Source: an uncultured Clostridia bacterium | Lineage (GTDB): Bacteria > Bacillota > Clostridia > Lachnospirales > Lachnospiraceae | Reading direction: 5' to 3' | Assembly (NCBI GenBank): GCA_946405675.1 | Contig: CAMJIC010000138.1 | Location: 1 to 6,682, forward strand | Length of the DNA stretch: 6,682 bases | Part shown: piece by piece, positions 1-5,083 of the stretch | How positions within the stretch are numbered: the stretch's first letter is position 1 | Layout: each line of letters begins with the position of its first letter | The notes under the pieces: model-generated | What the model was told of the DNA's origin: nothing | Database searches by the model: none | The model's input: the letters and a program-made list of their open reading frames with translations, nothing else | Program-made: the position numbers and the translations under genes

Positions 1-37
1 CCGACGCAATCCATAGCCTGACCAGCCGGGAAGTGGG

Positions 38-82
38 CAGTTACGCTGGCGGGGGCGTGACTTGTAACCGGGGGCGTGTTAC
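38..82. repeat. Short direct repeats and GTTAC/GTAAC motifs downstream of dpaL
   Basis: CGGGGGCGTG occurs at 50-59 and 69-78, a 19-bp period. CAGTTAC (38-44), GTAAC (64-68) and GTTAC (78-82) resemble the ends of the intergenic palindromes. The segment may be a decayed relative of that repeat family. No terminator with a T-run is visible after dpaL within the window. Confidence 0.35.
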
Positions 83-89
83 CGAAAAC

Positions 90-1289
90 TTAATAATCCA
101 CACCTTCCCACACGATCTTTTTCCAACGTACGGGGTCGGTTGCACCTTCCGTGGAGAAGCACAGTACCCTGGAGTCGTGTCCCAGGCCGAGCTCTTCACG
201 GACATCCTTCAGGTTGTCTTCGAGCATGATGGATGCGAATGCGCCGAAGGCAGCGGCTCCGGATTCTCCGGAGATGACGTGGGGGTCTTCTATGTAATTC
301 CCGGCCAGCATGCGCATGCCGCGGCAGGTCATCAGGTCGTCCGCGGATATGAATCCGGTTGCGTGGTTCTTGAACAGATCCCATCCGATCTCGCAGGGTT
401 CGCCGCAGGCAAGTCCTGCCATGATGGAATCCATTTCGCCGGTTACGATCTCCTTCGTGCCGTCTCCCTTTTTCGCGCCGCGGAACATGCAGTCTGCCTT
501 GTTCGGTTCGACGACGATCATTTTCGGCGGATCATCCGGGTACAGGGACGCAAAATACCCGATGCAGGCTCCGGCCATGGCGCCGACCCCTGCCTGTACA
601 AATACATGCGTCGGGCGTTCGCCAAGCTGCATTGAAGCCTCGTCCGCCATGACGGCGTATCCCTGCATGATCCAGAGCGGGATGTCCTCATACCCTTCCC
701 ATGAAGTATCCTGCACAATGACGCCATGCCTGTATTCCTTTGCCAGGGATGCCGCCTTGCGGACGCATTCATCGTAATTCAGGTCCTCTACGGTCACCTC
801 TGCGCCGAGGGCGCGGATGTTATCAACGCGGGACTGGCTGGTTCCCTTTGGCATCAGGATGATGCACCTCTGCCCCAGCTCCCGTGCGGTCCACGCCACG
901 CCTCGCCCATGGTTTCCATCCGTCGCCGAGATAAACACCGCGCTTCCAAGCTTTTTTCTGAATTCCTCAGACTTCAGCACGCTGTAGGGAAGGTCTGAGA
1001 TCTCCATTCCCATCTCCCTGGCAAGATATTTTGCCATGGCATAAGCGCCCCCCAGCACCTTGAAGGAATTCAGCCCGAACCGCCAGGATTCATCCTTCAC
1101 CGCAATCCTGCCAACGCCCAGATGCCGGGCCATGTGCTTCAGATCCTGGAGCGGGGTTTCCTTGTATTGCGGGAAGGTTCTGTGGAAGTTCCTTGCCTTT
1201 GTGACCTCATCCCTTGACATCAGGTGCAGGTATGGGTCATCTGTTTTGGGAAGATGGTTATCGATGTACTGTAAATGAACGGTTTTCAT
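90..1289 (-). CDS. dpaL: Diaminopropionate ammonia-lyase (DpaL/YgeX family)
   Basis: This is a cytoplasmic fold-type II PLP enzyme of 399 aa, the usual family length (E. coli YgeX is about 398). The family converts 2,3-diaminopropionate to pyruvate and two ammonia. The PLP lysine is K77 in the NSFKVLGGAYA segment. The conserved ATDGNHGRG loop (122-130) carries D124, and D194 lies in QDTSWEGYE; these appear to match the two aspartates known as catalytic in the E. coli enzyme (Asp120 and Asp189). A glycine-rich phosphate loop, QAGVGAMAGA, spans 232-241. C267 and C295 lie near the positions of the disulfide reported for the E. coli enzyme. The ATG follows AAGGAG with a 6-nt gap and overlaps the DUF1015 stop as ATGA, so the two genes are probably translationally coupled. 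In E. coli the gene sits in a purine/carbamoyl catabolic cluster; here it ends a serine-synthesis locus. Family assignment is strong; the physiological substrate is inferred. Confidence 0.93.
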   Translation of the reverse strand: MKTVHLQYIDNHLPKTDDPYLHLMSRDEVTKARNFHRTFPQYKETPLQDLKHMARHLGVGRIAVKDESWRFGLNSFKVLGGAYAMAKYLAREMGMEISDLPYSVLKSEEFRKKLGSAVFISATDGNHGRGVAWTARELGQRCIILMPKGTSQSRVDNIRALGAEVTVEDLNYDECVRKAASLAKEYRHGVIVQDTSWEGYEDIPLWIMQGYAVMADEASMQLGERPTHVFVQAGVGAMAGACIGYFASLYPDDPPKMIVVEPNKADCMFRGAKKGDGTKEIVTGEMDSIMAGLACGEPCEIGWDLFKNHATGFISADDLMTCRGMRMLAGNYIEDPHVISGESGAAAFGAFASIMLEDNLKDVREELGLGHDSRVLCFSTEGATDPVRWKKIVWEGVDY

Positions 1290-2587
1290 ACCAGACTCCT
1301 TGCTTCGATGTAATAGCGCTTCTCAACTGCCTCACCCATGGAGAATGTCTTTCTCGGAAGTGCCCCGTCTGAAGCGACCGCCGGGAACAGGCGGAACTTG
1401 TCCATCGGCGGAAGAAGGAATCCCACGTTCCCGAATTCCCTGGCCAGGCTCCTGAGCGCCTCCTCCCCGTGGATGTAATCGATCCGGTACCCCTGCCGCA
1501 AGGTCAGGACATCCAGCGCATTCTGCAATGCTCCAACCTCAATGCCGGAGGATGGATGGTCAATCAGCAGGACCTTTTCCCCTCCTGCTGTGACCACCGG
1601 GATCGCATACTGATCCTTTTGCGCTTTTGTTCCTTTTTCCAGGATACAGGCATCCTGGTTTTGTTCCTTGAGGATCCGCACAAGCTCCTCGAGCATCAGG
1701 TCAGCGCATGCCTTCCCGTCCGAAAACAGGATCCGATGGATCGGCTCAAATACGATCCCCTCGTCGTGAATATTCTCAAGCTCGCAAAGCGCGTACCTGG
1801 CCGGATGATCCGCCTGCTCGTTTTCAGGAACGGTCTTTTTGATCTCCTCCCAGCTGGCCTTGGCGGTCGCAAGGGAATGATTGCCGTCTCCCATTGCCAT
1901 GAGCATGGCTTTTCCGGAACCATAGGTTTCCTCTGCCCTTTCATACAGGGCCGACATCGCCTTCAGAGCCTGTCCCATCTCCTTTTCCGGAAGAAAGGTT
2001 CCGGTGATATGGCCGCCGCCCAGCATCAGATCTGTATCATAGACGACCTCTCCATGCAGCGACTGGAGCGGTTCGATCACGGTGCGCCCCGGGTCATCGA
2101 TCAGGATCAGGATATGGGGCAGCTCCAGCATGGCACCCTTGCGGATCTTCAGCCTGGGCGGGATCCTCTCTACTATGGTCTTCTCCGTGGAACGGATCAA
2201 AGAGCAGGCTCCCGGCCTGTAGTCAAATGCGTCCAGGTCAACACAGATCACCAGTCCCAGGCGGGTCCTTCCTTCGGCAGACCTTTGCACAAGGATACAG
2301 CCCTCCGGAAGGGTGCGCAGTGTCCGGTCTGCGACATATGCCGCCATGGCGGAACGGATCTGCCTGATCCTGTCCTCTTCATCGCTCTTTCCCAGATAAT
2401 ACTCCGGAAGCATGAGCCTGAGCGTCGACGGGGCATCGCCGACGATCTCCTCTGCCTTCTGCCAGTAGGAAGGGTCAGAGGTATACTGGTCACACGCCAC
2501 AACCGCCCATTTTCCATAATCACACCCTTCCTCCGGCAGCATGATCTTCGGGATCTTCAATCCCAGTTTCTCCCATGAATCACTCAT
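1286..2587 (-). CDS. DUF1015 family protein (COG4198-like)
   Basis: This 433-aa soluble protein has no signal peptide or membrane segment. It matches the DUF1015 family by several remembered hallmarks: WAVVACDQYTSDPSYW near the N-terminus (27-42), RSTEKTIVERIPPRLKIRKG (132-151), YDTDLMLGGGHITG (183-196), the central GDGNHSLATAK (233-243), RYALCELENIHDEGIVFEPIHR (264-285, in two halves) and a C-terminal FSMGEAVEKRYYIEAR (415-430). The biochemical function is unknown. The DGNHS segment resembles the DGHHR motif I recall from other DUF1015 members and from ParB-like free serine kinases (SerK, SbnI), so a role around serine or phosphoserine is conceivable but unproven. DUF1015 genes are commonly found beside serC and serA in anaerobes, as here. 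The ATG follows CAGGAG with a 9-nt gap. A palindromic repeat fills the space from serA, and the 3' end overlaps dpaL by 4 bp. Confidence 0.88.
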   Translation of the reverse strand: MSDSWEKLGLKIPKIMLPEEGCDYGKWAVVACDQYTSDPSYWQKAEEIVGDAPSTLRLMLPEYYLGKSDEEDRIRQIRSAMAAYVADRTLRTLPEGCILVQRSAEGRTRLGLVICVDLDAFDYRPGACSLIRSTEKTIVERIPPRLKIRKGAMLELPHILILIDDPGRTVIEPLQSLHGEVVYDTDLMLGGGHITGTFLPEKEMGQALKAMSALYERAEETYGSGKAMLMAMGDGNHSLATAKASWEEIKKTVPENEQADHPARYALCELENIHDEGIVFEPIHRILFSDGKACADLMLEELVRILKEQNQDACILEKGTKAQKDQYAIPVVTAGGEKVLLIDHPSSGIEVGALQNALDVLTLRQGYRIDYIHGEEALRSLAREFGNVGFLLPPMDKFRLFPAVASDGALPRKTFSMGEAVEKRYYIEARSLV

Positions 2588-2626
2588 TCTTCTATACTCC
2601 TGCTATCAGATGATGGAACGTCAGCC

Positions 2627-2658
2627 GTAACTGTTCAGAACGGGTTCTGAACAGTTAC
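2627..2658. repeat. Palindromic intergenic repeat, copy 1 (serA/DUF1015 gap)
   Basis: A perfect 15-bp inverted repeat: left arm GTAACTGTTCAGAAC (2627-2641), spacer GG (2642-2643), right arm GTTCTGAACAGTTAC (2644-2658). It begins 2 nt after the serA stop codon and occupies nearly half of the 73-bp gap. The same arms occur twice more in the window. With no T-run on either side it is not a standard terminator, though it could fold into a strong mRNA hairpin. Confidence 0.9.
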
Positions 2659-2660
2659 AG

Positions 2661-3569
2661 TCACCCAAACATCTCCCGGATGATCCTGACGGTCTCTTCC
2701 CCGATCTTTTCCTGCGCTTCCTTCGTGGCAGCACCGATATGCGGCGTCATGGAAATCTTCGGATGATGAAGGATCCGCTCATCCCTGCAGGGTTCCTCCA
2801 CATAGACATCCATTGCCGCCCCCTGAAGGTGGCCGCTGTCAAGGGCATCACAAAGAGCCTCCGGATCCACAAGGACTCCGCGTGATGTATTGATCAGGAA
2901 CGCACCGTCCTTCATCAGAGCGATCTTCTCCCTGGTCAGAAGCGCAGGGGAACCCTTCCTGCCCGGCATATGCAAGGACACATAGTCCGACTCCCTCAGA
3001 AGATCGTCCAGACTCTTCCATTCATAGGGGAGATCCTGCTTCGGGCCGCTTTGGTTCGTATAGATGACATGCATGCCAAGGGCACTGGCCCTGATCGCGG
3101 TTTCCCGGCCGATCCGACCCATGCCCACCAGGCCAAGGGTCTTTCCGCACAGCTCCGTGCCTTTGTAGGCTTTCTTTTCCCACCTGCCCTCGCGCATCGT
3201 CACATTCGAGATGTACAGGAACCGGGCAAGGGAAAACATGTGGGCAATGGCGAGCTCCGCGACGGAAACACTTGATGCCGCCGGGGTGTTGCTGACCTTG
3301 ATCCCATGTTCCCGTGCATAGGATACATCAATGTTATCCATCCCGACACCGCCCCGGATGATCAGCTTCAGCCTGCCGGACGAAAGAGCGGCATCGATCA
3401 CTTCTTCACGCACCCTGGTCGCTGACCTCACGACCAGTACATCAAACTCCTTTACCCTTTCCTTCAGTTCCTCTGCCTCATAGAACTGCTGCACCACCTC
3501 ATAGCCCGCCTCCTCCAGTGTTCTGGCAGCAGCCTTATCCATCCCGTCAGAAGCCAATACACGTACCAT
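2661..3569 (-). CDS. serA: D-3-phosphoglycerate dehydrogenase, short form without ACT domain
   Basis: It catalyses the first step of serine synthesis, oxidising 3-phosphoglycerate to 3-phosphohydroxypyruvate. The 302-aa protein has the D-2-hydroxyacid dehydrogenase plan: an N-terminal substrate domain (about 1-95) with IRGGVGMDNID (71-81), a Rossmann domain with GLVGMGRIGRE (146-156; G149, G151, G154), and a short C-terminal return. Catalytic residues are R230 (NTSRG), E259 (VEEP) and H277 (TPHIGA). The protein ends soon after the helix following H277, so it lacks the regulatory ACT/ASB domains through which long SerA proteins are feedback inhibited by serine. The acidic residue that usually ends beta-strand 2 and binds the NAD ribose appears to be N172 (HVIYTNQS). 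The ATG follows AAAGGAG with an 8-nt gap. Neighbouring serC supports phosphoglycerate dehydrogenase over other hydroxyacid dehydrogenases. Confidence 0.9.
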   Translation of the reverse strand: MVRVLASDGMDKAAARTLEEAGYEVVQQFYEAEELKERVKEFDVLVVRSATRVREEVIDAALSSGRLKLIIRGGVGMDNIDVSYAREHGIKVSNTPAASSVSVAELAIAHMFSLARFLYISNVTMREGRWEKKAYKGTELCGKTLGLVGMGRIGRETAIRASALGMHVIYTNQSGPKQDLPYEWKSLDDLLRESDYVSLHMPGRKGSPALLTREKIALMKDGAFLINTSRGVLVDPEALCDALDSGHLQGAAMDVYVEEPCRDERILHHPKISMTPHIGAATKEAQEKIGEETVRIIREMFG

Positions 3570-3597
3570 ACCTTATTCTCCTTTCCTCACTTTACAC

Positions 3598-3621
3598 CGG
3601 TTCCACCCGACTGTGGAACCG
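3598..3621. other. Inverted repeat in the serA leader
   Basis: A perfect 9-bp inverted repeat, CGGTTCCAC and GTGGAACCG, with a 6-nt spacer (3607-3612), lies 28 nt upstream of the serA start. It has no T-run on the minus strand. If the candidate promoter is real it would form a hairpin in the serA mRNA leader; it could also be a protein-binding site. Function unknown. Confidence 0.45.
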
Positions 3622-3637
3622 TTTGATTCCCGGATTA

Positions 3638-3667
3638 ATTGTTCAGGTAAATTTGGATATGTGTCAC
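3638..3667 (-). promoter_or_regulatory. Candidate sigma-A promoter for serA
   Basis: On the minus strand GTGACA (3662-3667, 5 of 6 to the -35 consensus) is followed after 18 nt by AACAAT (3638-3643, 4 of 6). It lies in the most AT-rich part of the 288-bp serC-serA gap, downstream of the putative serC terminator and about 70 nt before the serA start, which is a sensible place for a promoter. No experimental evidence. Confidence 0.3.
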
Positions 3668-3726
3668 TTTTATCCGTCAGAAAGATATTAAGCAGTGTTT
3701 TTATCAGAAAGCTTTGCAGGCAAACA

Positions 3727-3762
3727 ATGCCCCGCACACAGACACCGCCCTGTACGGGGCAT
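3727..3762 (-). terminator. Probable Rho-independent terminator of serC
   Basis: The minus strand reads ATGCCCCGTACA, a 12-nt loop, then TGTGCGGGGCAT: a 12-bp GC-rich stem with one G-T wobble (arms 3751-3762 and 3727-3738). The trailing sequence TGTTTGCC is only mildly T-rich, so termination may be partial. It lies 96 nt after the serC stop codon and ahead of the candidate serA promoter. No T-run follows it on the plus strand, which fits minus-strand use. Confidence 0.45.
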
Positions 3763-3774
3763 CCGGTTACAGGT

Positions 3775-3856
3775 CACGTTTTCGCCCGGCGAAGCGTGCC
3801 TGGGATGTGGCAGAGGTTCCGCCCCCATCCCATACATGCGGCCTGTCCCTGTATGG
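3775..3856 (-). other. Cluster of potential hairpins after serC
   Basis: Three inverted repeats follow the serC stop. Arms 3830-3836/3850-3856 (CCATACA/TGTATGG on the plus strand), arms 3801-3807/3826-3832 (TGGGATG/CATCCCA, with more inner pairing) and arms 3775-3778 plus 3781-3785/3789-3793 plus 3795-3798 (CACG, TTCGC). The first two share bases 3830-3832, so they cannot both form fully. They could form a structured 3' UTR of serC. None has a T-run, so they are not called terminators. Confidence 0.35.
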
Positions 3857-3857
3857 A

Positions 3858-4949
3858 TCAGCGATTTGCCTTCTCAAATCCCTTCATGAAATCGATCAGC
3901 GCTTCCACGCCTTCCTTCGGCATCGCGTTGTAGATCGATGCACGCATGCCTCCGACCAGGCGATGCCCCTTGAGGTTCGTGAATCCACGCTCCACGGATT
4001 CCGCGACGAACTTCTTGTCCAGCTCATCATCACCCGTGCGGAAGACGACATTCATCATCGAACGGCTGTCCTTCTGTACGCCGGACCGGTAGAAATCCGT
4101 CGTCTCCAGATAGTCATACAGGATGGCTGCCTTCTCTTCGTTCTTCTTCTTCATGTTCTCAAGGCCGCCCACGTCATTCAGAATCCAGTCAAGCACCAGC
4201 TTGCAGATATAGATCGCATAGGTCGGGGGTGTATTGATCATGGAGTTCTTGTCCGCCTGTGTGGCAAAATCCCAGATCTTCGGGCAAAGGGCGCTCTTAT
4301 GGCCCAGCAGGTCTTCCCTGACAATGACGACCGCGAAGCCGGCCGGCGCCATGTTCTTCTGCGCTCCCCCATAGATCATGCCATACCTGGACACATCCAC
4401 CGGCTCCGAAAGGATGCAGGAGGAAAGATCCGCCACCAGCGGAACATTCCCTGTTTCCGGCAGCCAGTGCCACTTGGTTCCGAAGATCGTGTTATTCTCA
4501 CAGATGTGGACATAATCTGCCTCCGGATTGAGCGTGAGTTCTTCCTGCTTCGGGATCCGGGTGAAATTCTCGGACTCCGTTGATCCTGCCAGCCGGGCAT
4601 CCCTGAGGTATTTCTTTCCCTCCTTGAACGCCCCGCCTGAGAAGTTCCCGGTAACAATGTAATCCGCAGTCCCGGTTTTCGCCAGATTCAGCGGAAGAGC
4701 CGCGAACATGCCGGAGGCGCCGCCCTGAAGGAACAGGACCTTATAATTGTCCGGGATGTTCATGACCTTGCGCAGGTTTTCCTGGCAGTCGCAGATGATC
4801 CTGTCATAGACTTTAGAACGATGGCTCATCTCCATGACGCTCATCCCTGAGCCCTCATAGTTGAGCATCTCTTTCTGCGCCCTGACAAGAACCGGTTCCG
4901 GCAGCATGGATGGGCCGGCGGAAAAATTATAGATCCTGTTCTCAAGCAT
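3858..4949 (-). CDS. serC: Phosphoserine aminotransferase
   Basis: It transfers the amino group of glutamate to 3-phosphohydroxypyruvate to give O-phospho-L-serine; this family also acts in PLP synthesis in some bacteria. The 363-aa length fits (E. coli SerC is about 362). Family marks include YNFSAGPSMLP (7-17), MSHRSK (41-46, phosphate-binding R44), FLQGGASGMF (73-82), ADLSS with D174 at the PLP pyridine nitrogen, and GGAQKN with the Schiff-base lysine K198. Near the C-terminus GHRLVGGMRASIYNAMP (328-344) supplies R329 and R336. F103 stands where E. coli has the stacking W102. A start at 5000 is possible in the same frame, but ATG 4949 is preferred: it has a consensus AGGAGG 8 nt upstream and begins right at the conserved N-terminus. 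A hairpin terminator candidate lies downstream. Confidence 0.96.
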   Translation of the reverse strand: MLENRIYNFSAGPSMLPEPVLVRAQKEMLNYEGSGMSVMEMSHRSKVYDRIICDCQENLRKVMNIPDNYKVLFLQGGASGMFAALPLNLAKTGTADYIVTGNFSGGAFKEGKKYLRDARLAGSTESENFTRIPKQEELTLNPEADYVHICENNTIFGTKWHWLPETGNVPLVADLSSCILSEPVDVSRYGMIYGGAQKNMAPAGFAVVIVREDLLGHKSALCPKIWDFATQADKNSMINTPPTYAIYICKLVLDWILNDVGGLENMKKKNEEKAAILYDYLETTDFYRSGVQKDSRSMMNVVFRTGDDELDKKFVAESVERGFTNLKGHRLVGGMRASIYNAMPKEGVEALIDFMKGFEKANR

Positions 4950-4957
4950 ATTGAATT

Positions 4958-4963
4958 CCTCCT
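4958..4963 (-). promoter_or_regulatory. Ribosome binding site that fixes the serC start
   Basis: A perfect AGGAGG sits 8 nt upstream of ATG 4949. It lies inside the 17-codon in-frame extension that would start at 5000, so that extension is unlikely to be translated. Confidence 0.85.
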
Positions 4964-4973
4964 GATCATATGA

Positions 4974-5002
4974 ATAAAACAAATCGCTGGGTGCTGTCAC
5001 AA
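4974..5002 (-). promoter_or_regulatory. Candidate sigma-A promoter for serC
   Basis: On the minus strand TTGTGA (4997-5002) and TTTTAT (4974-4979) are separated by 17 nt. Each hexamer matches 4 of 6 consensus positions. Transcription would begin near 4967, leaving a leader of about 18 nt that just holds the AGGAGG. Read-through from the upstream gene is equally possible. Confidence 0.3.
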
Positions 5003-5039
5003 AATCAACGATTCAGCCTGTTCAGGATGTTCGTGACAA

Positions 5040-5071
5040 GTAACTGTTCAGAACCTGCCTGGAACAGTTAC
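5040..5071. repeat. Palindromic intergenic repeat, copy 2, partly decayed (PLP enzyme/serC gap)
   Basis: The left arm GTAACTGTTCAGAAC (5040-5054) is intact. The right arm keeps only its outer ten bases, GAACAGTTAC (5062-5071); the inner bases GCCTG have diverged from GTTCT. Total length is 32 bp, the same as the other copies' core. It lies 12 nt after the stop of the PLP enzyme gene. A 7-bp direct repeat, CGTGACA, flanks it at 5032-5038 and 5072-5078. Confidence 0.85.
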
Positions 5072-5083
5072 CGTGACAGAACC

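Noticed and set aside
1469..2578. A 369-codon open frame on the plus strand opposite the DUF1015 gene.
   Set aside because: The minus-strand frame carries the DUF1015 motifs, has a ribosome binding site and fits the operon; the plus-strand translation shows no family features.
2627..2658. Palindrome copy 1 as the serA transcription terminator.
   Set aside because: The stem is strong but the loop is tiny and no T-run follows on the minus strand; the identical element upstream of the PLP enzyme gene also argues for a repeat rather than a gene-specific terminator.
3598..3612. The minus strand CGGGTGGAACCGGTG looks like the conserved T-box riboswitch sequence (GGGTGGAACCGCG type) just before serA.
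   Set aside because: In a T-box this motif is followed by the rest of the antiterminator and a terminator with a T-run. Here only 28 nt remain before the start codon, no terminator follows, and the motif pairs with an upstream arm instead. No specifier stem was seen.
4950..5000. A 17-residue N-terminal extension of SerC starting at 5000.
   Set aside because: It would contain the AGGAGG that serves ATG 4949, and SerC proteins normally begin at the conserved segment right after 4949.
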